DNA of 36,242 bases from Phycisphaerales bacterium. Its GTDB lineage: Bacteria > Planctomycetota > Phycisphaerae > Phycisphaerales > SM1A02. The stretch is from NCBI GenBank assembly GCA_014238965.1, contig JABAAC010000168.1, forward strand, positions 1 to 36,242, read 5' to 3'. Below the pieces are notes generated by a model. The model was not told the origin of the DNA. It saw only the letters and a program-made list of their open reading frames with translations, and made no database searches. Within the stretch, counting starts at the first letter, position 1; each line of letters starts with the position of its first letter. Both the position numbers and the translations under genes were made by a program. Of the stretch, positions 16,725 to 24,380 are shown piece after piece.

Positions 16725-17819
16725 TCAAAGCGATTCAGGCACCTTTGCTGAAACGTGCGCAATGGCCGCAGCCGGATCGCCCAAGGCTTCTTCGATAGGC
16801 ACATATTCAAGCAGTGAGGTACACGAGTGGAATACGCCGGTATCGATGAGCGACTCGTATCCTTCTCCAAGCATGCCTGCGATTGCCACGCAAGGCACGC
16901 CACAGTTTGCGGCGGCCTGGGCGACAGCCAAGGGCGCCTTGCCCGATGTAGTTTGCCCATCGAGGCAACCTTCCCCTGTGAGCACAAGGTCTGCCATGGC
17001 AAGGTGCTTTTTAAACCCAATCACATCAAGAACGTATTCTGCGCCGCTTTGAATTGTGCCACCAACGGCGGCAATCGCAAAGCCAATGCCACCACCTGCG
17101 CCAGCGCCTGGTAGCAGTCGGGTTGTGCAGTCTGGGTCGAGCACGTGCGCCAGATGCGTGAGGGCAGCCTCTAAGAGATCAACATCCGATGTACTTGCAC
17201 CTTTTTGTGCTGCAAACACATGTGCTGTACCCGTAGGCCCGAGCAGCGGAGCCTTCGTGTCAACAAGTGCGACCAGAGAGGGCAATTGTCGAACGATGCG
17301 GAATGATGCAATATTGAAGATCTCGGTAGGAGTCACCGGGGCTGCCAGCACATGCCCCAAATGATCGAGAAGTTCCACACCAATGGCTTGCAAAAGACCA
17401 CAGCCACCATCCACCGTGCCTGTGTCGCCGATGGCAATATGCACTGTCTTGGCACCAGCGTCGATAGCCGCCGCGATTAGTACGCCTGTACCTAGGCTGG
17501 ACAGGTGCGTGGGCTTTCGATCGCCACTGCTGAGTAAGCCAAGCCCTGATGCGACGGCGCTCTCGACGATCGCTTGCTTGCTATCCAAATCGAACCAATG
17601 CCCTTTCATTGGGCGGCCCTTTGGATCCACAGTCTCTACCACTATTCGTTGTCCACCTGCGGCAGTGACGATCAGGTCACCTGTGCCCTGTCCGCCGTCA
17701 GCCACAGGTAGGGCAATGCCCTGATGACCGGCGGCTTCTACACCATGCACCATCGCTGCTGCAGCATTGGCAGCGCTGATTGTGCCCTTGAAACTGTCCG
17801 GAGCGCAGAGGACCAACAT
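16725..17819 (-). CDS. Glycerate kinase (GarK/GlxK family)
   Basis: 364 aa. It phosphorylates D-glycerate, usually to 2-phosphoglycerate in this family, feeding glycolysis. The N-terminus VLCAPDSFKGTISAANAAAAM and the segments VADGGQGTGDLI, VDPKGRPMKG, SLGTGVLIAAAIDAGAKTVHIAIGDTGTVDGGCGLLQAIG, LPGAGAGGGIGFA and LTGEGCLDGQT are all hallmarks. Family members typically have DGGEGT where this one has DGGQGT. It starts 35 bp from the divergent DedA gene, with a TACGCT 6 bases before the ATG. It lies tail to tail with the UAP1-like gene. Confidence 0.9.
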   Translation of the reverse strand: MLVLCAPDSFKGTISAANAAAAMVHGVEAAGHQGIALPVADGGQGTGDLIVTAAGGQRIVVETVDPKGRPMKGHWFDLDSKQAIVESAVASGLGLLSSGDRKPTHLSSLGTGVLIAAAIDAGAKTVHIAIGDTGTVDGGCGLLQAIGVELLDHLGHVLAAPVTPTEIFNIASFRIVRQLPSLVALVDTKAPLLGPTGTAHVFAAQKGASTSDVDLLEAALTHLAHVLDPDCTTRLLPGAGAGGGIGFAIAAVGGTIQSGAEYVLDVIGFKKHLAMADLVLTGEGCLDGQTTSGKAPLAVAQAAANCGVPCVAIAGMLGEGYESLIDTGVFHSCTSLLEYVPIEEALGDPAAAIAHVSAKVPESL

Positions 17820-17825
17820 GTCCGC

Positions 17826-17831
17826 AGCGTA
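17826..17831 (-). promoter_or_regulatory. -10-like TACGCT before glycerate kinase
   Basis: TACGCT 6 bases before the ATG at 17819. The same GTACGCTGC stretch followed by four bases and ATG occurs at the CBM9-like gene (26701-26716). Confidence 0.45.
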
Positions 17832-17839
17832 CGTGGGTC

Positions 17840-17845
17840 TACACT
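17840..17845 (+). promoter_or_regulatory. -10-like TACACT before the first DedA gene
   Basis: TACACT 9 bases before the ATG at 17855, within the 35-bp divergent gap. Confidence 0.4.
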
Positions 17846-17854
17846 GTCTCGCAC

Positions 17855-18679
17855 ATGCCCTGGCTTGGACGATCTATTTCAACGATTCGGGTGCTGGTAT
17901 TGGTGCTGTGCGGGGCAGCACTCGCCGGCGCTATTGACAGTGGCCCATTGGCGGCCTCTGCCACAGCTGACCAATCGAATCAGAGACATATTGGCAGCGA
18001 TAATTCTCTAGCAGGGCGGGCGGAGAACACTGTCGCAACATGGGCTGGGGGCATGGGTGTGTGGGGGCCAGTGGTGATTGCAGGTGTGATTTTGCTTGCC
18101 GGGGTAGGGATCCCCGTGAGTGAAGAGATCCTGGTTATTCCTTCTGGCTTTTTGGTGGGGCAGGGCGTCTTCGACTTGTGGTGGACGTTTGGCCTCATTT
18201 GGCTGGCGGTGGTCTTGGCTGATCTCATTTGGATGCTGTTGGTGCGCCGATATTCGCATGTGCTCTTACGATGGAAGTACTTTCGGCGCATGTTCCATCC
18301 CCGTCGCATCTTGGAAATCAAATACATGCTCGATCGGTATGGCCCATGGGTCATCATCATGGGCCGTGTGCTTCCAGCGGCGAGGACACCAACCATTACC
18401 GCTGCAGGCTTGGCGCATATGAAAGTACGTTCATTCATGGTGGGCGAGTGCATTGGCGCTGCCAAGAGCGTTGGGTGGCAACTTGCAATCGGGTGGCTCA
18501 TCGCCACAAGCGTGGCCGCATCGAAAAAGGCGCATCAGGTTGAAAGCGCCGTGCTGATTGCTTGTGGCGTAGCGTTGGTGATTGCCGCAATTTGGTGGCA
18601 CAGGCGGCGGCCCAAACGCCGACCTCGCGCGCCCATGCAGTGGCTCCGTGCCACCGCACGTCGCCAGAGCACTGTCTGA
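17855..18679 (+). CDS. DedA family (SNARE-associated) membrane protein 1
   Basis: 274 aa. An N-terminal hydrophobic segment (~10-28) is followed by a soluble linker and the DedA core from ~70. Core features: GIPVSEEILVIPSGFLVG with the membrane acidic residues, WLAVVLADLIWMLLVRRYS, and the re-entrant-loop signature GRVLPAARTPTITAAGL. DedA proteins recycle undecaprenyl phosphate across the inner membrane and affect envelope stress and polymyxin resistance. The C-terminus is basic and ends with the phrase APMQWLR, echoed in the second DedA gene. The stop overlaps the next start by one base, so the pair is co-translated. Confidence 0.82.
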   Translation: MPWLGRSISTIRVLVLVLCGAALAGAIDSGPLAASATADQSNQRHIGSDNSLAGRAENTVATWAGGMGVWGPVVIAGVILLAGVGIPVSEEILVIPSGFLVGQGVFDLWWTFGLIWLAVVLADLIWMLLVRRYSHVLLRWKYFRRMFHPRRILEIKYMLDRYGPWVIIMGRVLPAARTPTITAAGLAHMKVRSFMVGECIGAAKSVGWQLAIGWLIATSVAASKKAHQVESAVLIACGVALVIAAIWWHRRRPKRRPRAPMQWLRATARRQSTV

Positions 18680-19356
18680 TGGATTGGATTCAGGAACTAC
18701 TGACGGAATACGTTGCGGTGCTTCCGCTTGTCGTATTCATGTTGCTCATGGCCAGTGCGATTGGCATTCCTGTTGGCGAAGATCCAGTCAACATTGCAGC
18801 GGGTGTATTGATCGGCGACCTTGCGTTGGGGGCAGATGTCTGGGGGCCCACTCTTATTGCTTCATGGCTTGGTGTGACCACTGCGGACATTGTGTGGTTC
18901 TTGCTATGCCACCGATACGGCAATCGGCTATTACGGCGACGGCGAGTTCGGCGGGCGCTTCATCCACGGAGACTGTTGCAGGTCAAACATCAAATTGACG
19001 AACGCGGGGTCTGGGCTATTGTCGCGGCTCGATTCATTCCTGGCGGTCGCACGCCGACCATCACGGTCGCTGGACTGATGCACCTTTCACGTTGGAAATT
19101 CTGTATGTCAACCTGGCTCTGTGTGCTGCTCACTGCCCCCATGCAGTTGGGGTTCGGAGTGCTTATAGGACGAGGTCTTGCGTCTCAGGACGGCTTTGCT
19201 GTGATCGAGTGGAGCATCGCCGGGGTTGTGCTGGTTGCCGTTTCAATCTTGACCCTCGTGGTCATTCGTAAGCTGAAGCGAGAGGGTGTGCCGCGGGCTC
19301 GGATGCGGTGGTTGCGTAAACAGCGATCGGATCAGGGCTCGAGCCCGTCGGGTTGA
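18679..19356 (+). CDS. DedA family membrane protein 2
   Basis: 225 aa. The start ATG shares its A with the TGA of the first DedA gene; longer starts would lie inside that gene. Core: ASAIGIPVGEDPVNIAAGVLIG, TTADIVWFLLCHRYGNRLL and the signature ARFIPGGRTPTITVAGL, plus two C-terminal hydrophobic helices. It is a paralogue of the preceding gene (both have an RRALHPRR or RRMFHPRR block and a terminal MxWLR), so the pair arose by tandem duplication. It could work as a heterodimer or divide substrates. Function is taken from the family. Confidence 0.82.
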   Translation: MDWIQELLTEYVAVLPLVVFMLLMASAIGIPVGEDPVNIAAGVLIGDLALGADVWGPTLIASWLGVTTADIVWFLLCHRYGNRLLRRRRVRRALHPRRLLQVKHQIDERGVWAIVAARFIPGGRTPTITVAGLMHLSRWKFCMSTWLCVLLTAPMQLGFGVLIGRGLASQDGFAVIEWSIAGVVLVAVSILTLVVIRKLKREGVPRARMRWLRKQRSDQGSSPSG

Positions 19357-19362
19357 TAGAAT
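19357..19362 (+). promoter_or_regulatory. -10-like TAGAAT and GGAGGA ribosome-binding site
   Basis: TAGAAT partly overlaps the end of the DedA gene and is followed by GGAGGA at 19371-19376, five bases before the ATG at 19382. This strong Shine-Dalgarno sequence fixes the start of the AdkA-like fusion gene. Confidence 0.45.
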
Positions 19363-19381
19363 TGGGCTTTGGAGGATCGCC

Positions 19382-20515
19382 ATGCGAGCCGTGATCACCG
19401 GTCAAATTGGAATCGACAAGAAGCCGTACCTCGAAGCCGTACAGGCACTCGCAGCAGAGCGTGGGCGTCCTATTGAGCCCTTTCATGTTGGCGACATGAT
19501 GTACCACGAGTCGCCCGACATCCGCGATGGTCGCATTCTCGATTTGCCACTCAGCCGTCTTGCAACGCTTCGACGGGCAGCATTCAAAGACATCATTTCG
19601 CAGACGCATCCCATTGAGGATCACCAAGACATCGTTGTCAACACGCATGCAACGTTCCGGTGGCGGCACGGGCTGTTTAGCGCGTTCGATTTCGATCAAA
19701 TGGAAAAGCTCCGACCGGACATGTTCATCTGCTTGCTCGACAACATCGAAATGGTGCATCATCGGCTGCATCAGAGTCATGAGATCGATGCGACATTGAA
19801 GGACTGCATGGTCTGGCGGGAAGAGGAGATCATCGTTACCGAGCTCCTTGCCGCTGCCATGGGTTGCCGCGATCGGTTCTACATTCTCAGTCGTGGTCGA
19901 GAATTGGACACAGTGAACACCTGTGCACGTTTGATCACTCGGCCTGAGATGCGAAAAGTGTACCCGTCGTTTCCGATGAGTCATGTGGTGGACATGCCTG
20001 ACATTCTTGAGGAGATTGGTCGATTCCGCGCAGCCCTTGCGGAGCACTTCATCACCTTTGATCCTGCAGATGTCGACGAAAAATTATTGCTTGATCGAGC
20101 GATCGCAGCCGCAAAAGAGGGTAAAGATTGGCTCGATGTCACGCCGCATGCATTTGGTGGCCGCGAGGGAACAGATGTGCGTGTTCGCGTGCGAGAGGTC
20201 CTCGACATCGCTGGCGATGTGGACGGGCAGATTTACATGCGAGACTTCAAACTCATCGATCAGAGCGACATGATCGTCTCATTGGTTCCGGAGTTGCCCG
20301 GTGGCATGCCGGGACTGTCCAGTGGTGTCGAGCGAGAACTCCAGCATGCTTGGGAGCACACCAAAGAGGTCTATGTAGTGTGGAAACCAGCCAAGGCGCC
20401 TTCGCCATTCATTACCGAGACGGCAACCAAGATTTTCCCCGACGTCGACGCCGCCTTGGAGTATTTCGAGACTGCCGGCATGTTCGCTGAGCCAGGATCG
20501 CTCTTCGGGCACTGA
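19382..20515 (+). CDS. AdkA-like P-loop domain fused to nucleoside 2-deoxyribosyltransferase-like domain
   Basis: 377 aa. Residues 1-~190 resemble archaeal-type adenylate kinase AdkA: VITGQIGIDKKPY stands where AdkA has its P-loop, FHVGDMM matches the FGDxM segment, and IVVNTHATF then LRPDMFICLLDNIEMVHHRL matches DTHxTI and the NPD block. The P-loop is degenerate (GxxGxDKK instead of GxxGxGK-S/T). Residues ~280-365 resemble nucleoside 2-deoxyribosyltransferases: LIDQSDMIVSLVPEL, SSGVERELQHAWEHTKEVYVVW and a final FPDVDAALEYFE. GGAGGA precedes the ATG by five bases. Both domain matches are pattern recognition without a database search. Nucleotide handling is likely; the reaction is unknown. 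Confidence 0.62.
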   Translation: MRAVITGQIGIDKKPYLEAVQALAAERGRPIEPFHVGDMMYHESPDIRDGRILDLPLSRLATLRRAAFKDIISQTHPIEDHQDIVVNTHATFRWRHGLFSAFDFDQMEKLRPDMFICLLDNIEMVHHRLHQSHEIDATLKDCMVWREEEIIVTELLAAAMGCRDRFYILSRGRELDTVNTCARLITRPEMRKVYPSFPMSHVVDMPDILEEIGRFRAALAEHFITFDPADVDEKLLLDRAIAAAKEGKDWLDVTPHAFGGREGTDVRVRVREVLDIAGDVDGQIYMRDFKLIDQSDMIVSLVPELPGGMPGLSSGVERELQHAWEHTKEVYVVWKPAKAPSPFITETATKIFPDVDAALEYFETAGMFAEPGSLFGH

Positions 20516-20546
20516 CGGGTTTGCGAACATCCTTCTGAGGCAATTC

Positions 20547-21371
20547 GTGCCGCGATACAAACTAACAGTTGCATATGACGGCACGGCCTTTCACGGTTGG
20601 CAGAAGCAGCATCCCCCTGGAGCGCAGCCTCTGCGAACGGCGCAGGGTGTGTTGGAGCAGGCGGTCCGCGCAGTTGTTCGTGCCCCAGTCAATGTGTTTG
20701 GCGCCTCGCGTACTGATGCAGGCGTGCACGCAGTAGGCCAAGTTGCGGCATTCGACGCAGATATTCCAGTTCCATTGGAACGGCTCCCTGCAGCGATCAC
20801 CTCACGGCTTCCAGATGACATGCAGGTGCGATCGGCGAACATTGTGCCTGACGAATTCAACATCATCGGCGACGTCGAGTCCAAGGGCTATCGATACACA
20901 GTCGCCTACGGTCGTCGCGAAGCGCCAACTCGACCGCTGTTTGATCGATATTGGACAGCCTGGACGGCTTGGCCTCTGGAGATCGGACTCATGGTGCAAG
21001 CTGCAGCTGACTTCGTAGGGCAACACGACTTTGCGGCATTTACGCGTGTGAGCCAAACCCGCGAGTCGACCATTCGCAACGTGCACAGTTGCACGGTTCA
21101 GCAGGCCGGAGATGGGCGTTTGCATATCGATATCTCTGGCGAAGGCTTTCTGTGGAACATGGTGCGCATCATTGCGGGCACGCTGGTAGAGATTGGTGCC
21201 CAGCGGCGGCCAGTCGATTCCATACCAGAGACGATTCAGTCTGGAGATCGCCACTTGGCTGGCCCGACCTTTCCGCCAGAGGGGTTGTGCTTACAGTGGA
21301 TTCACTACGGCGAGCCTGGTTGTGGCAGGCAAAGGCAATTGGCAATGCAACGGGCCAAGGCTGACGCATGA
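20547..21371 (+). CDS. truA: tRNA pseudouridine(38-40) synthase TruA
   Basis: 274 aa. It converts uridines 38-40 of the tRNA anticodon arm to pseudouridine. The GTG start gives MPRYKLTVAYDGTAFHGWQKQ, the standard TruA N-terminus. Catalytic Asp57 is in FGASRTDAGVHA, followed by GQVAAF; later motifs include FTRVSQTRESTIRNV and GEGFLWNMVRIIAGTLVEIG. A short TGAGG lies upstream. The next ORF starts within its stop codon region (ATGATG). Confidence 0.94.
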   Translation: MPRYKLTVAYDGTAFHGWQKQHPPGAQPLRTAQGVLEQAVRAVVRAPVNVFGASRTDAGVHAVGQVAAFDADIPVPLERLPAAITSRLPDDMQVRSANIVPDEFNIIGDVESKGYRYTVAYGRREAPTRPLFDRYWTAWTAWPLEIGLMVQAAADFVGQHDFAAFTRVSQTRESTIRNVHSCTVQQAGDGRLHIDISGEGFLWNMVRIIAGTLVEIGAQRRPVDSIPETIQSGDRHLAGPTFPPEGLCLQWIHYGEPGCGRQRQLAMQRAKADA

Positions 21372-22543
21372 TGCTTGCACCAAGTTGGGTGCGGCGAGAT
21401 GTACAGTCACTTCGCCGGAAGCGTGAAACATACGACGCTGCAGCAGACAACGCTCAAGGCACTACGGCCATACACGCTCGCACCATGTCGGCACTGTGTC
21501 GATTAATCGCGGCGGTGTTGATGGATCACGGAGACGAAGATGGCCCGCAATTGGCCCTTGCGGCAGCCTGGGTAGATGCGATTCCTCGCCTTGATCAAGA
21601 CTTGCGATCAACGGGTCGGCTCACAGAGGAAGCAGCAGCGACGTTCCAATCTGCGGTGGAGTCTTACTTGCAGTCGGTCACTCAAGCGGCAATGTTGCCT
21701 GGCCCGGCAATTGTTCTGCTCGATCAATCTGGGCCACCTCCAAGTCGGCTTGGGCCTTTCGTGGATCTTGCTCGCCGAATTCGTCACAAAGGTGCGGTCC
21801 AGGCGCTGCAGCGATATCTGCCTGAATTCACGCCGCGGTCACCGCTGGTCGATGCTGCGATGGATCGTGCGGTCGAGGCCGCACGCCGCACCGGCCTCGA
21901 TGGACTGCCCGATGGAACTGATCGGTTCGCGAGGGTCGCCGTACTTATGTCAGCGGCAGATGCTGTGGAAGGACTAGCCATGGCCCGGCAATGGATTGAA
22001 CGAGTCGAGGATCCCGTGCTTCATCCAGGAGCGGCCATTTTGTTTGTGCGCGTTGAACGGCGGCTTCGCGCAGCACGGGCACTTGCAGCGCTGGACTCGT
22101 TTCTGGCGGGCTCTATGTCGAGCGATGCCATGGCCTCATTGCGTGCGGTGGCTCAGACGGCCATTGAGCAAGGCAATGTGCGACAGGCCATTGAAGTGCT
22201 GGATGCCCATGCCCCGGCATTAGAAGCATCGCTTTCACTCACGCAGGCGGACAATCTGGAACTCAATGCCATTGGCCGCAGTATTGCGGGGCAAGTTGGT
22301 CGATCTTTGCCGCGGGGAGAGACGATTGCCTTGCTGGATCGTTTACGGCGGGTTGGTGTTGTGGCAAGTGACCCGCTGGCAGTCGATATCGTTGCGCAGG
22401 TCGTGCGGGACGGCGATGTACCCGAGGCACAGCTTGTTTCGATTGAGGCACTGCGTATGAAGACCCCGATTCTGTTGCACGAAGTACCCTCCGCGATAGA
22501 CACTCGACGTGCATTGGCACGGCGAGAGCGATTGCAGCAGTAG
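21368..22543 (+). CDS. Hypothetical alpha-helical protein
   Basis: 391 aa, unrecognised. Predicted almost entirely helical, rich in Ala, Arg and Leu, with repeated helix-turn-helix-like blocks (AMDRAVEAARRTGLDG, VERRLRAARALAALDSFLAG, AIEQGNVRQAIEVLDAHAP), suggestive of a TPR- or HEAT-like scaffold. No signal peptide or membrane segment, so probably cytoplasmic. The start overlaps the truA stop (ATGATGA), so the two are translationally coupled. The following PIG-L gene begins nine bases after its stop. Function not assigned. Confidence 0.7.
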   Translation: MMLAPSWVRRDVQSLRRKRETYDAAADNAQGTTAIHARTMSALCRLIAAVLMDHGDEDGPQLALAAAWVDAIPRLDQDLRSTGRLTEEAAATFQSAVESYLQSVTQAAMLPGPAIVLLDQSGPPPSRLGPFVDLARRIRHKGAVQALQRYLPEFTPRSPLVDAAMDRAVEAARRTGLDGLPDGTDRFARVAVLMSAADAVEGLAMARQWIERVEDPVLHPGAAILFVRVERRLRAARALAALDSFLAGSMSSDAMASLRAVAQTAIEQGNVRQAIEVLDAHAPALEASLSLTQADNLELNAIGRSIAGQVGRSLPRGETIALLDRLRRVGVVASDPLAVDIVAQVVRDGDVPEAQLVSIEALRMKTPILLHEVPSAIDTRRALARRERLQQ

Positions 22544-22546
22544 GAT
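22541..22546 (+). promoter_or_regulatory. -10-like TAGGAT before the PIG-L gene
   Basis: TAGGAT, whose TAG is also the stop of the preceding gene, sits 6 bases before the ATG at 22553. This suggests separate leaderless transcription even inside a gene string. Confidence 0.35.
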
Positions 22547-22552
22547 CTACAC

Positions 22553-23254
22553 ATGCGCATACTTGTATTTGGCCCACATCCAGATGATCAAGAACTTGGC
22601 ATGGGTGGGACCATTGCTCGATTGGTCGAGCAGGAGCACGATGTTGTTCTTGTTGACATGACCGATGGAGAGCCAACACCGCATGGTGATCCAGAGACAC
22701 GAGCCATTGAAGCTCGCCGAGCCGCAGACATTCTCGGTGTCACTCGTGTCGCGGTAGGGCTTCGAAATCGATTTGTCGAGCATACGATTGAAGCTCGGCA
22801 CGCGGTGGCGGGCATTATTCGCGAGCACCAGGCCGATGTGTTGTTTGTGCCACATCCGGAAGATGCACATCCAGATCACCGAGCAACGACTCGCATTGTG
22901 GAAGATGCTCGGTTTGATGCGAAACTGACCAAGATCGACTTGCCTGGCAAGCCTGTGTACCCCAGATGGCTTTTTCACTACTACTGCACGCATCTTCGCA
23001 TCGTGCCTTCGCCATCATTCCTCATGGACATCACTGGGTACGAGCAACAAAAGCACGACGCTATCGTCGCTTACAAAACGCAGTTCGTGCTGCCCGAGAA
23101 GAACCGTCAGGTCGTGGATTGGTTGCATAGCGCTAATCACTTCTACGGCAGTCGAATCGGCACGGCTTCAGCTGAGCCTTTCTTTTCGCATGAACCATTG
23201 GGACTAACGGGATTGAGCGAACTTCCAGGTGGATCGGCCTCAACTTCCAGTTGA
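22553..23254 (+). CDS. PIG-L/LmbE family N-deacetylase, BshB1-like
   Basis: 233 aa. Zinc-dependent deacetylase of N-acetylglucosaminyl compounds. The metal site is visible as PHPDDQELGMGG (His9, Asp12) and PHPEDAHPDHRAT, where the HPDH supplies further ligands. The middle segment TDGEPTPHGDPETRAIEARRAADILGV follows the BshB pattern (TRGTxExRxxEAxxAAxILGV), the bacillithiol-pathway enzyme deacetylating GlcNAc-malate. No bshA or bshC is in the window, so bacillithiol is only one possibility; other glycoconjugates are open. Overlaps dut tail to tail by 15 bp. Confidence 0.83.
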   Translation: MRILVFGPHPDDQELGMGGTIARLVEQEHDVVLVDMTDGEPTPHGDPETRAIEARRAADILGVTRVAVGLRNRFVEHTIEARHAVAGIIREHQADVLFVPHPEDAHPDHRATTRIVEDARFDAKLTKIDLPGKPVYPRWLFHYYCTHLRIVPSPSFLMDITGYEQQKHDAIVAYKTQFVLPEKNRQVVDWLHSANHFYGSRIGTASAEPFFSHEPLGLTGLSELPGGSASTSS

Positions 23255-23686
23255 GCCAAAGCCGCTATCGCCTCGTTTCGTAGCACCAAGGGCACCGAGT
23301 TCGACAATGGTGCAGTGTGTCACTGGGGCGACAACCATTTGCGCAATACGCATGCCCGGTTCGACGGTGAAGGCCTCGCCGCCGAGGTTGATCAGCGGCA
23401 CCGTGATTTCGCCGCGATAATCTTCGTCAATGGTGCCAGGGGCATTGGGCAATGTAATCCCATGGCGACTGGCCAAGCCCGAGCGTGGGCGAACTTGCCC
23501 CTCGTGGCCCGGGGGGAGCGCGATGGCAATGCCAATGGTGATCAATGCAATGTCGCCTGGTGCAATTGTGATGGCGTGGTCTAAACGAGCGTGTAGGTCA
23601 AGCCCTGCTGCACCATCGCTCTGATACGACGGAATGCAGGCATCATCGTGCAACTTCTGGACCTCAAGCGTTGGCATTGCAGACAT
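23240..23686 (-). CDS. dut: dUTP diphosphatase
   Basis: 148 aa trimeric dUTPase, hydrolysing dUTP to dUMP and pyrophosphate. All five motifs are present in order: AAGLDLHA, RPRSGLA, APGTIDEDYRGE, RIAQMVVAPV and the C-terminal RGDSGFGSTG arm. Motif 3 has AP in place of the common NxxG-V before the catalytic Asp but keeps IDEDYRGE. Two adjacent ATGs at 23689 and 23686 are possible; a TACGCT lies 6 bases before 23686. Monocistronic. Confidence 0.93.
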   Translation of the reverse strand: MSAMPTLEVQKLHDDACIPSYQSDGAAGLDLHARLDHAITIAPGDIALITIGIAIALPPGHEGQVRPRSGLASRHGITLPNAPGTIDEDYRGEITVPLINLGGEAFTVEPGMRIAQMVVAPVTHCTIVELGALGATKRGDSGFGSTGS

Positions 23687-23692
23687 CATGCA

Positions 23693-23698
23693 AGCGTA
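23693..23698 (-). promoter_or_regulatory. -10-like TACGCT before dut
   Basis: TACGCT on the minus strand, 6 bases before the second ATG (23686) of dut. Confidence 0.4.
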
Positions 23699-23725
23699 GC
23701 AGGCCCAAGATCGTTGGCTATTGGC

Positions 23726-23998
23726 TCAGGCCGAAGCGCGCACAGCATGCACACGGGAGAATCCACTGACCGTTGTGATCAGTGGGGGAGAGTCATGTTC
23801 GTGCAGCACTCGATCAAGGCTGCGAATCATGTCATTGGTTGATTGCATGGCCCGTTCCAGGGCCGACTGCCCAGTGACTCGCCGAATAGGGTCATCCGTT
23901 CCTGAGATGGCCAGTTGCGCGTCCAGCTTGTCCTGCTGTTCCTGCAGGTGGTCACGCAACTGCTGCGCCTTGGCACGAATTCGCCTCGCCTCTGTCAT
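23726..23998 (-). CDS. Small helical protein of unknown function
   Basis: 90 aa, charged and predicted helical over residues 2-70 (EARRIRAKAQQLRDHLQEQQDKLDAQL, a possible coiled coil; then ALERAMQSTNDMIRSLDRVL). No signal or membrane segment. The ATG at 23998 overlaps the stop of a 26-codon ORF (ATGA), which favours this start over longer in-frame extensions to 24139 that cross the hairpin at 24124. It lies 27 bp upstream of dut on the same strand. Not recognised. Confidence 0.5.
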   Translation of the reverse strand: MTEARRIRAKAQQLRDHLQEQQDKLDAQLAISGTDDPIRRVTGQSALERAMQSTNDMIRSLDRVLHEHDSPPLITTVSGFSRVHAVRASA

Positions 23999-24075
23999 AA
24001 CTGCTCCCGAAGCCATTGCCCAAAGGTGAGTTCCGTTGGGTGTTCGTCTCCGGGTGCAATCTCGGCCTGATGCAT
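23995..24075 (-). CDS. Possible 26-codon ORF coupled to the next gene
   Basis: Reads MHQAEIAPGDEHPTELTFGQWLREQL and stops in an ATGA overlap with the 90-aa gene. The same frame stays open upstream past a TTG at about 24105, so the start is uncertain. The coupling is suggestive, but the length is too short for confidence. Confidence 0.25.
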   Translation of the reverse strand: MHQAEIAPGDEHPTELTFGQWLREQL

Positions 24076-24123
24076 GACTTGGCTGCAGAATCGCAGCTTC
24101 AACCGGATGCAAGAGTGAAAAAC

Positions 24124-24155
24124 ACCAACGGCCCCGCATAAACGGGGCCGTTGGT
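24124..24155 (-). terminator. Rho-independent terminator (13-bp GC hairpin plus T5)
   Basis: A perfect stem pairs 24124-24136 with 24143-24155 (core CAACGGCCCCG), loop of six bases. On the minus strand it is followed by G and five Ts (24122-24118), a classical intrinsic terminator. It would end transcripts coming leftward from the DUF368 region or from an unannotated RNA between 24156 and 24552. On the plus strand no T-tract follows. Confidence 0.6.
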
Positions 24156-24156
24156 T

Positions 24157-24201
24157 GGAGGAGAGAGGAGAAGAGGAGAGAGGAGAGGAGGAGAAGAGAG
24201 G
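24157..24201 (+). repeat. 45-bp homopurine tract containing a perfect mirror repeat
   Basis: Every base from 24157 to 24201 on the plus strand is A or G, built from GGAGA and GGAG units. Within it 24158-24185 is a perfect 28-bp mirror repeat centred between 24171 and 24172. Such homopurine mirror repeats can form triplex H-DNA. It contains many GGAG/GAGG words that also resemble Shine-Dalgarno sequences. The 12-mer GGAGAGAGGAGA recurs at 24381. Confidence 0.7.
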
Positions 24202-24220
24202 CGTTTGATGGGAAGCAATC

Positions 24221-24349
24221 ATGATCAATCGCTTCAACACCATCTACGGTGTTGGCCTAATGGCGTGTGGAGCTACTTCAGAAAAAGTGCAAATACCAGT
24301 TTGGAGCGCCTTGCTAGGCGAGGGACTGATTTTTTACGGGACTCAATAA
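24221..24349 (+). CDS. Possible 42-aa small protein between two hairpin modules
   Basis: ATG at 24221, TAA at 24347-24349, 42 codons. The product starts MINRFNTIYGVGLMACG and ends GEGLIFYGTQ, with two mildly hydrophobic stretches. A GGGAAG lies 6 bases upstream and a strong GC hairpin begins two bases after the stop. A frame of this length can arise by chance, and there is no known homologue I recognise. It is the only plausible coding content in this gap. Confidence 0.28.
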   Translation: MINRFNTIYGVGLMACGATSEKVQIPVWSALLGEGLIFYGTQ

Positions 24350-24351
24350 CC

Positions 24352-24377
24352 AGCGGCCCCGCTTTCGCGGGGCCGCT
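24352..24377. repeat. Second GC hairpin (11-bp stem) of the paired module
   Basis: AGCGGCCCCGC at 24352-24362 pairs perfectly with 24367-24377. On the minus strand the loop is GAAA, a GNRA tetraloop, suggesting the minus-strand RNA is the stable form. Stem core CGGCCCCG is shared with the hairpin at 24124. It is not followed by a T-run on either strand, so it is a weak terminator at best. Confidence 0.5.
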
Positions 24378-24380
24378 AGT

